NCBI GenBank assembly: GCA_963580285.1
Contig: OY757012.1
Location: forward strand, 168,876,652 to 168,940,651
DNA from: Lucinisca nassula
Lineage: Eukaryota > Mollusca > Bivalvia > Lucinida > Lucinidae
DNA length: 64,000 bases
Reading direction: 5' to 3'
Shown here: one piece after another, positions 32,504 to 43,259 of the stretch
Layout of the letters: each line of letters starts with the position of its first letter
Numbering within the stretch: position 1 is the first letter of the stretch
Translations under genes and position numbers: made by a program
The notes under the pieces: model-generated
Seen by the model: the letters and a program-made list of their open reading frames with translations, nothing else
Told to the model about the DNA's origin: nothing
Databases searched by the model: none

Positions 32504-33440
32504 GAAGGCGTAGTAACGCGAAACAAAAGGCGTAATAACGCATAAAAAGGCGTACAAACGCAAAACAAAAGGCGCAGTAACGCCAATCAAAAGGCGAAGC
32601 TACGCGAAAAAAGGCGTAGTAACGCAAAGAAAGGCGTAGTAACGCGAAAAAAGGCGTAGTAACGCAAAAGAAAGGCGTAGTAACGCGAATCAAAAGGCGT
32701 AGTAACGCAAAAGAATGGCGTAGTAACGCGAATCAAAGGCGTAGTAACGCGAAACAAGAGGCGTAATAACGCCAAAAAAGGCGTAGAAACGCAAAACCAA
32801 AGGCGCAGTAACGCCAGTCAAAAGGCGAAGCTACGCGAAAAAAAGCGTAGTAACGCAAAGAAAGGCGTATTCACGCGAAAAAAGGCGTAGTAACGCAAAA
32901 GAAAGGTGTAGAAACGCAAAAGAATGGCGTAGTAACGCGAATCAAAGGCGTAGTAACGCGAAACAAAAGGCGTAATAACGCTCAAAAAGGCGTAGAAACG
33001 CAAAACAAAAGGCGCAGTAACGCCATTCAAAAGGCGAAGCTACGCGAATAAAGGCGTTGTAACGCAAAGAAAGGCGTAGTAACGCGAAAAAAGGCGTAGT
33101 AACGCAAAATAAAGGCATAGTAACGCGAAACAAAAGGCGTAGTAACGCAAAAGAATGGCGTTGTAACGCGAATCAAGGGCGTAGTAACGCGAAACAAAAG
33201 GCGTAATAACGCGAAAAAAGGCGTAGTAACGCAAAATAAAGGCGTAGTAACGCGAATCAAAAGGCGTAGTAACGCAAAAGAAAGGCGTAGTAACGCGAAT
33301 CAAAAGGCGTAGTAACGCAAAAGAATGGCGTAGTAACGCGAATCAAAGGCGTAGTAACGCGAAACAAAAGGCGTAATAACGCCAAAAAAAGGCGTAGAAA
33401 CGCAAAACAAAAGGCTCAGTAACGCCAATCAAAAGGCGAA
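32504..33440 (-). repeat. Minisatellite block 1, unit ~20-22 bp
   Basis: About 45 units of GGCGTAGTAACGC, separated by 6-9 variable bases such as GAATCAAAA or AAAAGAAA. Within each unit GCGT and ACGC can pair around AGTA, so it is an array of small hairpins. Several frames stay open (up to 87 aa, RYYAF/ALLRL patterns), but this follows from the repeat composition and does not support a gene. Confidence 0.95.
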
Positions 33441-33454
33441 AAAACAGTGACCCT

Positions 33455-34350
33455 TAGCCTTGGACCCTGAAAATCGAACTTTCTCGAGATATTATCAAGC
33501 GCAAAATTCGCGTGACTTAACAATATATAAACAGCGCCCCCGCCCATAGGGGCTTGAAGAAATATATGGGCTGCATGATGCTTCCTCGCAGAGCTGAATC
33601 TGGCCCGCACACTAGTACTGGTAAACCGCTTAGAGGATCTAAGCCTGTCCAGGAACCGCGGTGCGAGGCAGACCGTCCATGCTAATAAACCCTATTGGTT
33701 TCATTGGGCGACAGGGCTTGAGATGTCATTTCATCTCAATGTCGGGTAAAAGTCCCACAAAATTGGAAGCAACGTCTCCAAAATGACATTTACAGTGTTG
33801 ACGGGGACGTTAAACCTCAAATCAAACAAACAAACAAAAACAATATATAAACAAATGCGAGGACCCTGAACGTCTAACTCACTCGAGATATCATCACACC
33901 CAATATTTGTATGACATTATCATTAAACCCATCAATAAATGTGGACACTATAGAGTAATGACCAAGTTTTTCTCAAAATAGCTACAGTAACCTTGACCTT
34001 CAGCCCTGGACTCTGAAAGTCAAAGTCGCTCGAGGTATCATCATGCCCAACATTTGTGTGAAGTTAAAATAAAATCCATCAATAAATAAGGGGCAAGATC
34101 GATGACAATGTTTTTCTCAAAAATAGCCATAGTGACCCTGACCCTCGAACTATAAAATTAGTGACCTAGACCTTGAGCCCTGGACCCTGAAAGCCAATGT
34201 CACTCGAGATATCATCATACCCAACATTCGTGTGAAGTTATATTAAAATCCATCAATAAATGAATGTGCAAGAGCGATGACTATGTTTTTTTTTTCCTAA
34301 AAATAGCCATAGTTACCTTGACCCGCGGACCCTTGAAGTCGAACTCGCTG
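33455..34350 (-). repeat. R147 tandem array, inverted, split by SINE
   Basis: Blocks CTCGAGATATCATCA, CCCAACATTTGTGTGAAGTT, AAATAGCCATAGTGACC and AGCCCTGGACCCTGAAAG run in the reverse orientation of 1-573. The SINE at 33534-33839 interrupts it. Confidence 0.8.
33534..33839 (+). mobile_element. CAAA-tailed SINE-like element, full length with TSD
   Basis: 306 bp, beginning GCGCCCCCGCCCATAGGGGC and ending GTTAAACCTCAAATCAAAC plus a CAAA tail. It is flanked by perfect 14-bp copies of ACAATATATAAACA (33520-33533 and 33840-33853). This defines the family unit and shows target-primed insertion. No convincing pol III A/B boxes were found in the head, so its origin is open. Confidence 0.92.
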
Positions 34351-34365
34351 TGTTAGAAAAAAAAA

Positions 34366-34415
34366 TTATTCCTCCCCGGGATTCGAACTCACAACCTCTT
34401 GATTAAGATCCCACA
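34366..34415 (-). repeat. tRNA-like fragment, probably SINE head
   Basis: Minus strand contains AATCAAGAGGTTGTGAGTTC then GAATCCCGGGGAGG, a box B-like GTTCGAATCCC with a preceding anticodon-stem-like part. The 5' half is not recognisable. Confidence 0.45.
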
Positions 34416-34644
34416 GGGAAATAAGGGAGGTAATACAGAGGAAAATATTAACTTCTCAAAAAGTCCAGTTTAAGCCCCAAAAAATCTGGGGAATGGAGCA
34501 AAAAAGAATATGTAAAATGCTGATTTTTACCCATTATTTATTTTACTTGAAAATAAATTTGTAAAACATCACAAATAAGAGCTTACATGTAAACACTAAC
34601 CAAATGCCGACGCTGACACCGGACGCCAGGGTTATTGCAATAGC

Positions 34645-34690
34645 CCCCCCCCCCCCCCCCCCCCACCCCGTCCCCGCCACCCCCGTTACT
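34645..34690. repeat. Poly-C / C-rich microsatellite
   Basis: Twenty or more C in a run, then ACCCCGTCCCCGCCACCCCC. The length may be unreliable in assembly. Confidence 0.9.
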
Positions 34691-34699
34691 ATCGTAACG

Positions 34700-35012
34700 C
34701 GAGCTAAAAAGGCGTAGTAACGCAAAAGAAAGGCGTAATAACCCCAATAAAAAGGCGTAGTAACGCGAATCCAAAGGCGTAGTAACGCGAAAAAAAGGCG
34801 TAGTAACGCAAAAGAAAGGCGTAGTAACGCGAAAGAAAGGCGTTATTACGCCTTTTGGTTCGCGTTACTACGCCTTTTGGTTCGCGTTACTACGCCTTTT
34901 TATTCGCATTACTACGCCTTTTTTCGCGTTACTACGCCTTTTTATTCGCGTTACTATGCCTTTCTTGTGCGTTACTAGGCCTTTCTTCTGCGTTACTACG
35001 CCTTTTTATCCC
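34700..35012. repeat. Minisatellite block 2 with inversion point
   Basis: Units read GGCGTAGTAACGC up to about 34840 and GCGTTACTACGCC from about 34855. The turn lies in GGCGTTATTACGCC near 34839-34852. The block is therefore a large palindrome. Confidence 0.92.
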
Positions 35013-35118
35013 CCGAAAGAATAGGGTTAGGGGATATAGCGATCAGACTGGCGTACGTCCGTCCGTCCTTCCTTCCATAGACACAACCTTGTGATCGCCA
35101 TCATTCCAATATCCTTTG

Positions 35119-35420
35119 GGGCCCCCGCCCATCGGGGCTTGAAGAAATGGATGGGCTGCATGATACTTCCACGCAGAGCTGAAACCGACCGCACACGAGT
35201 ACTGGTAAACGGCTTAGAGGATCTAAGTCTGCCCAGGCTAAGCGGTGCGAGTCGGTCCGTCCATGCTTATAAACCCTATTGGTTTTATTGGGCGACAGGG
35301 TTTGAGGTGTAATTTCATCTCAATGTCGGGCAAAAGTCCCACAAAATTGGAAGCTACGATTCCAAAATGACCTGTACTGTGTTGACGGGGACATTAAACC
35401 TCAAATCAAACAAACAAAAA
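35119..35420 (+). mobile_element. CAAA-tailed SINE-like element with TSD
   Basis: Starts GGCCCCCGCCCATCGGGGCT and ends AAATCAAACAAACAAAAA. It is flanked by 13-bp copies of CCAATATCCTTTG (35106-35118, 35421-35433). Full length. Confidence 0.92.
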
Positions 35421-35440
35421 CCAATATCCTTTGACATTTC

Positions 35441-35676
35441 AGCCAGCGCACGACAAAACCTAAAAAAAGACATGTACGGCCATCGAAAACTCATATCAGT
35501 CTGCGCATTCATATAGTCTAACCAGAGACTTCTTATGCTGCATGAAGGAGCATTTGACCCTTAGCTATCCTTTGAGCGCACAACGAAGACTCTGATCAGA
35601 CTGCGCGGGTGCGCAGGCTGATCTGAGTATTCTTTTCGCGCACATGCCTTTTTGTAGGTTTTGTCATGTGCTGGCT
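35441..35676. mobile_element. MITE-H (ends AGCCAGCGCACGACAAAACC)
   Basis: The left end AGCCAGCGCACGACAAAACC pairs with the right end GGTTTTGTCATGTGCTGGCT. The central hairpin pairs GCGCACAACGAAGACTCTGA, TCAGACTGCGC with its inverse. Its apex resembles MITE-D (CTGCGCnnnTGCGCAG). Confidence 0.85.
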
Positions 35677-35739
35677 CATTTATTGATGGTATTAAGTATA
35701 GTTGAACATGAGGTCAAGAAGGCCTGTCGTAAGAAAGAA

Positions 35740-36270
35740 TCACAACTCTGGATGCCTTGGTATTTTGGTTTTCTCCCCTAACAATATAGCCTTGTGATCA
35801 CAATGACTCCAATAACCTTTGAGATATATCGATGGGACTTGATAAAAATATTGTACACCAGGTCTCCGCTGACAATTTAACCTTGTCATCGCACTAACTC
35901 CAGCCAATTTAAGATATATTGATGGTAGTTGGTTTAGTTGTATATGAAGTACAGAAGACAAGTCATGAGCAAGAACCACAACTCAGGGTGCACTGATATT
36001 TAGTTATACCCTATAAGTGTTTGATCTCCGTAACTAAAATACCCTTTCAGATATGTTGATGGCACTTGTGAGGTTCAGAGGTCGTGTCATGAGAAAAAGC
36101 AACGATTCTGGATGACATGGTTTTAGGTAACACCCCTGACAATATAACTTTGTAATCGCAATAACTTCAATACCCTTTGAGATATACATGTATATGATGG
36201 GACTTGATACAATTGTAGGTGATTCATGAGCAAGAACCACAACTCCGTTTGCCAGGGTATTCTAGTTATC
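35740..36270 (+). repeat. ~120-150-bp tandem repeat
   Basis: Three or four diverged units carry CCTTTGAGATATATCGATGG, ACTTGATA and AAGAACCACAACTC. Confidence 0.7.
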
Positions 36271-36334
36271 CCCCAGACCATAAGATGTGTTGCTGGTACA
36301 TGGAATAGTTAATTCAACGCCGCGAAGCGGACCG

Positions 36335-37085
36335 GGGATTATAGGAATGAACTTCGTCTGTCCGTCTGTCCATCTGTCCGTCCGTTCGCCCCGTCCGCCC
36401 GTCCGTCCGTCTGTCTGTTCGTAACACTTTCTTGTCCGCTCCATATCGCTTGATAGATTTTCGTTAATCTTTCGTAAAGTATTCGTCTTAGTGAGCTGAT
36501 GTGCAGGATCCATAAATGAACCATGCAGACTCAAGGTCAAGGTCACGAGTTTGAAACTTTGAGTTTTGTGTCTGTTCCATATCTCCTTTACCCTTGGAAG
36601 GATTTTCATAAACCTTTGGTCAAATACCCCCTCATTGAGCTGATGTGCATAACCCATAAATGCACTATGTCGTGTCAAGGTCACAGTTGAAGGTCTCGAG
36701 TTAGAAACTTCGTATTTTGTGTCCGTTTCATATCTCCTTTACCCCTGGAAGGATTTTCATTAAACTTTCGTCAAAACACCCCTAAGTGAGCTGATGTGCA
36801 GAACCCATAAATTACTCAAGGTCACGAGTTTAAAACTTTGAATTTTGTATCCGTTTCATATCTCCTTTATCCCTGGAAGGATTTTCATAAAAGTTTGGTG
36901 AAATATCCCCCCTAGGTGAGCTGATGTGCAGAACCCATAAATACAACATACAAACTCAAGGTCAAGGTCAAAGGTGAAGGTCACGAATTTGAAACTTGGA
37001 AATTTGTGTCCGTTCCATATCTCCTTTACCCTCGAAGGATTTTCATTAAACTTTTGTGAAATATCACCCTCGGTAAGCTGATGTG
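36335..37085 (+). repeat. ~130-160-bp tandem repeat with GTCCGTCC leader
   Basis: Five units carry TCCGTTCCATATCTCCTTTA, CCTTGGAAGGATTTTCATAA, GAGCTGATGTGCAGAACCC and CTCAAGGTCAAGGTCACGAG. The leader 36356-36420 is built of GTCCGTCTGTCC. Confidence 0.8.
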
Positions 37086-39118
37086 ACGACGAGTTGAGCT
37101 TTTGGGATCACTTTTCGTCCGTCGTCCGTTCGTCCGTTCGGACGTCCGTCCGTCCGTAAACAATTTCTGCAAACGACATCTCCTTCTAAACCACTGATTG
37201 GATTTTGACCATACTTCACAGCAATGATCCTTAGTTGGTCCCCTTTCAAAGTTGATCAAATACTTCCGGTCCGTTGCACATCTAGGTCACATGAGCCAAA
37301 AGAAAAAGCATTTTTTTCACAGAAAAAAAAATCTTCTTCTCTGAAACCACAAGGCCCAGGTCTTTGATATTTGGTATGAAGCTTCATCTAGTGGACCCCT
37401 ACCACGATTGTTCAATTTACAGTGCTGGGGCCAAAATACCCCCGCTCCGGAGCCCTTGGGTTTTATATAGATTTATATAGGGAAAATCTTTAAAAATCTT
37501 CTTCCCTGAAACCACAAGGCCTAGGTCTATGAAATTTGGTGTGAAATTTCATCTAGTGGACCTCTACCAAGATTGTTCAAATTATAGCCCTGGCTTATAT
37601 AGGGGAAATCTTTAAAAAAAAATCTTCTCTGAATCCGCAAGGCCCAGGACTTTGATATTTGGTATGAAGCTTCATCTAATGAACCTCTACCACGATTGTT
37701 CAAATTACAGCGCTTATACAAGACTTATATAGGGGAAATCTCAAAAAATCTATTTCTGTGAAACCACAAGGCCTAGGTCTTTGGTATTTGGTATGACATT
37801 TATATCTAGTTGACCTCTATTAAGATTGTACACATTATAGCCCTGGGGTCAAAAAATGTCCCCGCTCAAATCATAGAAAAACCTTGTTTACATTCTAGAG
37901 ACCGCACTATTTAGGTCACCTGAGCAAAGCTCAAGGTGAGCTTTGGTGACCACCTTTTGTCCATCGTAAGTGCATTGTGCATCATTCATCATGCGACGTG
38001 CGTCGTCAACATTTTCCTTATTCATCCTCTAGAGACCACAATTTTGCTTCAATCTTCATGAAACTTTACCAGAATGTTTGCCTTGATGATATCTGGGTCA
38101 ATTTCGAATATGGGTCATATTATGTGAAAAACTAGGTCCAGGTCTTTGATATTTGGTATGAAGCTTCATCTAGTGGACCCCTACCAAGATTGTTCAAATT
38201 ATAGTGCTTGGGCCAAAAATGCCCCCCGCCCCGGGGCCCTTTGGTTTTAAATAGGCTTACATAGGGAAAACCTTTAAAAATCTTCTTCCCTGAAACCGCA
38301 AGGCCCAGCTAGGTTTTTGATTTTTGGTTTGAAGCTTCATCTTGTGGACCTCTACCAAGATTTTTCAAATTATAGCCCTTGGACCCAAAATGCCCCCGCT
38401 CCAGGGCCCTTTGGTTATACATAGACTTCTCTGAAACCACAAGACCTAGGTCTTTGATATTTGGTATGAAGCTTCATCTAGTGGACCTCTACCAAGATTG
38501 TTCAAATTATAGCCCTGAGACCAAAATTGCCCCCGACTCTGGACCCTTTGGTTCTACATAGACTTATAAAGGGAAATCTTCAAACATCTTCTTCTCTGAA
38601 ACTACTAGGCCCAGGTTTTTGATATTTGGTTTGGAGCTTCATCTGGTGGACTTCTACCAAGATTGTTCAAATTAAAGTCCTGGGGCCACAAATGCCCCCG
38701 CCCCGGGGCCCTTTGGTTTTACATAGACTTATATAGAGATAATCTTTGAAAATCTTCTTCTCTAAAACAGCAAGGCCCAGGTCTTTGATATTTGGTGTGA
38801 AGCTTCATCAAGTGGACCTCAATCAATATTGTTTAAATTAAGGCCCTGTGGCCAAAACTATCCCCGCCCCGGGGCCATTTGGTTTTGCCTAGGCTTATGT
38901 AGGGAATATCTTTAAAAAAATCTTTTTCTCTGAAACCGCAAGGACGAGGTTTTGATATTTGGTGTGTAGCTTCATCTATGGACCTTTGCCAAGACTGTTC
39001 AAATTATAGCCTGTGTTGATATTTGGTATGAAGCTTCACCCCTTTTAGACCTCCCCCAACATTATGCACATTATAGCCCAGGGGCCAATAATGGCCTCCC
39101 CGTGCCCACTTGTTATGC
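37086..39118 (+). repeat. ~175-bp tandem repeat array
   Basis: About ten units carry AAACCACAAGGCCCAGGTCT, TTGATATTTGGTATGAAGCT, TCATCTAGTGGACCTCTACC and AAGATTGTTCAAATTATAGC. A GTCCGTCC-rich leader is at 37115-37160. A foldback near 37914-37955 (GGTCACCTGAGCAAAGCTCA) interrupts it. Confidence 0.85.
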
Positions 39119-39132
39119 TATGGATCAGGTGA

Positions 39133-39231
39133 CCGGGCTTCTCCAGACTTTCGGATGAGTCTTTAAACCGAGGTCCCGTCTCCGTATGACCTTAGCTGTT
39201 GGTGGGACGTAAAACTAAAACTCACTCACTC
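39133..39231 (+). mobile_element. 5'-truncated tRNA-type SINE tail with TSD
   Basis: GGGCTTCTCCAGACTTTCGG through CTGTTGGTGGGACGTAAAAC and ACTCACTCACT match the 3' half of the SINE at 16145-16305. It is flanked by 13-bp copies of ATGGATCAGGTGA (39120-39132, 39232-39244). Confidence 0.9.
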
Positions 39232-39278
39232 ATGGATCAGGTGAGCGATCCAGGGCCATCATGACCCTCTTGTTTCAG

Positions 39279-39841
39279 CATTATAACGCCTTCTGATTCG
39301 CGTTACTACGCCTTTTCTCTCGCGTTATTACGCCTTTCTTGTGCGTTACAACGCCTTTTGATTCGCATGACAACGCCTTTTGATTCGCGTTAGTACGCCT
39401 TTATTTGCGTTACTACGCCTTTTTTGCGTTACTACGCCTTTCTTTTGCGTTACTTCGCCTTTTTTTCGCGTTACTACGCCTTTCTTTGGCGTTACTACGC
39501 CTTTTGATTCGCGTTACTACGCCATTCTTTTGCGTTACTACACCTTTTTTCGCGTTACTACACCATTCTTTTGCGTTACTACGCCTTTTGATTCGCATTA
39601 CTACGCCTTTTTTATTGCGTTACTACGCCTTTTTCGCGTTAATACGCCTTTTTATGCGTTATTACGCCTTTTGTTTCGCGTTTCTACGCCTTTTGTTTGC
39701 GTTACTACGCCTTTTTTCGCGTTATTGCGCCTTTCTTTTGCGTTACTACGCCTTTTGATTCGCGTTCCTACGCCATTCTTTTGCGTTACTACGCCTTTTT
39801 TCGCGTTACTACGCCTTTTGTTTCGCGTTACTACGCCTTTA
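39279..39841 (+). repeat. Minisatellite block 3, opposite orientation to block 1
   Basis: About 27 units of GCGTTACTACGCC with spacers TTTTGATTC, TTTCTTTT and TTTTTTC. It is flanked on the right by AATTTTATTTTATC and AGCCTATTAGGCTTTCG, the inverse of the left flank of block 1. The open stretch of up to 154 aa is a repeat artefact. Confidence 0.95.
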
Positions 39842-40099
39842 TAAAATTTTATTTTATCATACCTGAGCCTATTAGGCTTTCGTATCCATACGCCCATAAA
39901 CGCATCGAACCACATGATTTTCAGTGACGTTAAGTGACGTCATTCTAAACCATTGTTCTCTACGAGCGTTGATGACGTCAACGTTGCTCCGCTCTTTGTA
40001 GAAAAACAGCGTGTAAATGTTTTTCAGCTTTAAAAGTTTGCCCTACAAGCATTTTTTTTCGCCCATTGATGAGGGGCAAATACATGTAATGTAAATATA

Positions 40100-40248
40100 A
40101 AAAATAAACTTACTTTTTCTGCTTTTCATGAAAGTATGAACGACAGTGGGTCACAAGCAAAGTTTACATGAAACCTTCGGGGTTCATTTACTTTGCACGC
40201 GACCCACTGCGTTCATACTTCCATGAACTGCAGAAAAATAAATTTCAT
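40100..40248. repeat. Foldback palindrome (~60-bp arms)
   Basis: AAATAAACTTACTTTTTCTG, CATGAAAGTATGAACG and CAGTGGGTC pair with GACCCACTGCGTTCATACTT, CCATGAA and CAGAAAAATAAATTTCATTT around the loop near 40172-40180. It is probably a short MITE or foldback element. Confidence 0.8.
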
Positions 40249-40365
40249 TTCTTAAATATACTGTCGCAAATTTTTGACGTTATCCAATCAGACGTCGCAT
40301 TACATACGAAAGTGGACTAGAATCAGCATTCCTATGGAGTTTGAATAAAACTGACTGAGAGGTAT

Positions 40366-40672
40366 TTGTTTGATTTGAGGTTTAACGTCCCCGTCAACAC
40401 TGTAAAGGTCATTTTGGCGACGTTGCTACCAATTTTGTGGGACTTTTACCCGACATTGAGAGAAAATGACATCTCAAGCCCTGCCGCCCAATGAAACCAG
40501 TAGGGTTTATAAGCATGGACGGGCCGATTCGCACCGCTTTGCCTGGGCAGGTTTAGATCTTCTAAGCGGTTTACCAGTATTCGTGTGCGGGCCGGTTTCA
40601 GCTCTGCGTGGAAGCATCATGCAGCCCCTCTATTTCTTCAAGCCCCGATGGGCGGGGGCGGGACTTTTTACG
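40366..40672 (-). mobile_element. CAAA-tailed SINE-like element, full length
   Basis: TTTGTTTGATTTGAGGTTTA, AACGTCCCCGTCAACACTGT, GATCTTCTAAGCGGTTTACC and CCCCGATGGGCGGGGGCGGG cover the whole family unit in inverted orientation. Confidence 0.88.
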
Positions 40673-40689
40673 ACCGCCACACATTCCCA

Positions 40690-41245
40690 GACACCAGCTG
40701 TAGTGGCGTTAAATATGTTCTATAAAAGGGTTAAAATCTATTTTTTGTTTGCGCTGGTGGCTATGTTGTTCATCAGAGTGGAACAATTTTAGCTTTGTGG
40801 TAGATGGTCACCTTAGTAACATTCCTATGAAGTTAAATTTAAATTGGTCCAGGGGTATAAGAGGAGTTGCCTTCACTGCAGCTGGTGTTGTGCCGTGTGG
40901 CGGCCGTAAAACTTCTCCCCGTACATCAACCATAGTGCAGTTTATATTTTACTTTTGGTCCTTTGAGATCAGCATGAATATTCTGAGAAATCAGAAATAA
41001 ATTATTGGTTTAGACTCATATTCTAGACAGGTTTTTAATTATTTGGACCCAGTTTTGATTTATATCAGTCTTTTAATCGACTGCCTATTCGAAATTCGCA
41101 AAATTGCAGTATGTTTCCTCTGGCTTTCTTTGCCGGATCATTACAAGGTCACTGATGAGGCTTTATTAGCCGAAACTACGTAGTACGACCCATCTTCTTT
41201 CTTATGAATGTTTTCATTGCTCTTAAAGGATCTCATTTCAGATTT
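40690..41245. repeat. Interspersed repeat related to 5288-5758 and 9075-9623
   Basis: TATGTTCTATAAAAGGGTTA, GCAGCTGGTGTTGTGCCGTG, GGCGGCCGTAAAACTTC, TCGACTGCCTATTCGAAATT and TTATTAGCCGAAACTACGTA. Confidence 0.75.
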
Positions 41246-41269
41246 TTAATTGTCGTATAGAGATTTTGC

Positions 41270-42505
41270 TGTTTTTAGCTCAGGTGGCCATTTTGTTCAT
41301 TGGAGCAAAACGATTTCAATTAATTTGGTAGGGAGCCACCTAGGCAACATTCCTGTGAAGTTTGAATCAAATTGGGCCAAGGGTTTAGGAGAATTTGCCA
41401 TTTAAAGCAAATTGTTGACTTTTTCTATTTTAAGCTCCGGCCGCCATTTTGCTTATCAGAGCGGAACCATTTTGGTTATTTTAATAGTGGGTCACCTTAG
41501 CAAAATTCCTGTGAAATTTGAATGATATTGACCTCATAGTATAGGAGGGCCTGTCTTTAAAGATTTTTGTTTTCTATTTTTAGCTCTGGCAGCCATCTTG
41601 TTCATCAGTCTAGTAGAACCATTAATGCTATTTTGGTAGAGGGTTACATAAGCAATAATCCGTTGAAGTTTATTTTAAATGAGCCTAGGGGTATAGTAGG
41701 AGTTGTTTAAAGGTTTGTCTATTTTAAGCTCTTGCAGCCATCTTGTTCATTTGAGAAGAATGATTTGAGCTATTTTAGAAGGGAGCATTCCTGTGAAGTA
41801 TGAATCGAATTGGTTCAAGGGTTTCGGAGAAGTTTGTATGAGTGAGCCGCCTATACAACATTTCTAAATTGGCTCAAGGGTTAAGGAGGAGTTAACAAAC
41901 AATAGTTGACACCGCAGGACATACGACTAACGTCGCACGACGCTTGGCAGACGATGGACATTGACTGATCACAATAGCTCGAACTTGACCGACATTTTGT
42001 CAAGGACACCACTTTGTGAAAGTTCGAAGTTGCTTAGGCTGAAACCGTCGTCTATAGAGTGTTAACAGACAATCTTGACAATCAAGGGGACATAACTCTG
42101 TCATCGCTGGTCCAATCTGTCCCATATTCAATCAAATCCGAGAGTGTATGCATGCCCTTCTTATCTGCAAGTTTCATGAAGATACAAAAAAACCCTGTTC
42201 ATAGGGTTGATAATGGCCATTTTGACAATCAAGGGGATGTAACCCTGCTTCTATTGGACTGATCTGACCTATTTTCGAACTCGTTCCAGTTTTAATGCAT
42301 GCCATTATTATCTGCCGGTTTTGTGAAGATATATCAAAAATGAAGAAGCTACACTGTTCACAAAGTCAAATATAGCCATTCTGAGAACAAGGGGATGTAA
42401 CTCTGATGTTGTTGCTACGATATGACCCATTTTCGAAGTCGGCCGAGATTTTATGCATGTCATTGTTATCAGATCTAGCCAAAAAAATTGAAGAAGCTAC
42501 ACTGT
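41270..42505 (+). repeat. Two adjacent ~150-bp tandem repeat arrays
   Basis: 41270-41900 has GCCATTTTGTTCATTGGAGC, AACATTCCTGTGAAGTTTGA and GGGTTTAGGAG units. 41990-42505 has GACAATCAAGGGGATGTAAC, TTTTCGAACTCG and ATGCATGCC units. No coding signal was found. Confidence 0.75.
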
Positions 42506-42508
42506 TCA

Positions 42509-42785
42509 CATTACGCAAACACGCCTATACAAATACATTACCACCTCTATCGCCGAAAAAATGAAAATTTTATGATGAAAAATTGTGATATTTTTCTTAT
42601 ATCTGCTCAAAATATAGATTGTGGGCACTCGTTATAACCGCCTCATTGAGGCGGTCTTACGAGTACTCAGTCTATATTTTAGAGCAGAAATAAGAAAAAT
42701 AAGGTTAACCCCCGGAAACCCCAGCTTTTCTATATAAAAGTGGGGTTGGAGGGGGTCAAAATTGTATAGGCGTGTTTTCGTGATG
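42509..42785. mobile_element. MITE-A copy
   Basis: CATTACGCAAACACGCC and GGCGTGTTTTCGTGATG ends. Central hairpin GTGGGCACTCGTTATAACCG against GGCGGTCTTACGAGTACTCA, with a few mismatches. Confidence 0.92.
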
Positions 42786-42879
42786 CAAGCATTTTCCCAT
42801 AGAGGAACCTATCAGACGCCATAGCAATCAAAGGTCTGGAGCAATTTTACTAAAATGCATATGCAAGCAATGCACCAAC

Positions 42880-43165
42880 CAAGACATGCTACAGAGATCT
42901 GCTTACAAGACAGTTCTTCTGTCGTGGTTTATCATTTGTTATAGTTTGTCTTTGCATGTATGCATTGCTTATATCTTTTGATTTTTGATTGCCGTTTAGC
43001 CATTTTGTGGGAAAGTAACTGTCCTTATGGCTTTCCGTTATTGATGTTTCAATTACGGTTTAATTATCTCATGTTCGTGTTTTTTTTTTTCCTTTGGTGT
43101 CTTTGGGAGGTGCGGGGGAAATTGTATCGATTTCTGATCATTGCCTTCGCTTTTAGTTTGCAAAG
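42880..43165 (+). repeat. Family T copy (retroelement 3' tail)
   Basis: TTCTTCTGTCGTGGTTTATC, CCATTTTGTGGGAAAGTAAC, CCTTTGGTGTCT and TTGTATCGATTTCTGATCAT: the same 3' block as 12090-12355. Confidence 0.75.
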
Positions 43166-43187
43166 ATATTCCAGTTTTGCAGTGTGA

Positions 43188-43235
43188 ACGACGACGGACG
43201 ACGACGGACGACGACGGACGACGGAGGCTGTCATC
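43188..43235 (+). repeat. (GACGACG)n microsatellite
   Basis: GACGACGGAC units four times in a row, ending ACGACGGAGG. Confidence 0.9.
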
Positions 43236-43259
43236 CTATAAGTTCCCCCGGAGCATTCG

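Noticed and set aside
32405..33303. Overlapping open frames with RYYAF/ALLRL repeats as a repetitive protein gene
   Set aside because: Several frames of the same strand are open at once, unit length varies (20-22 bp) so frames drift, and no start, splice or conserved domain supports coding.
39279..39841. CRISPR-like array (short repeats with variable spacers)
   Set aside because: Spacers are 6-9 bp and made of a few recurring types, no cas genes, and the DNA is eukaryotic. It is a minisatellite.
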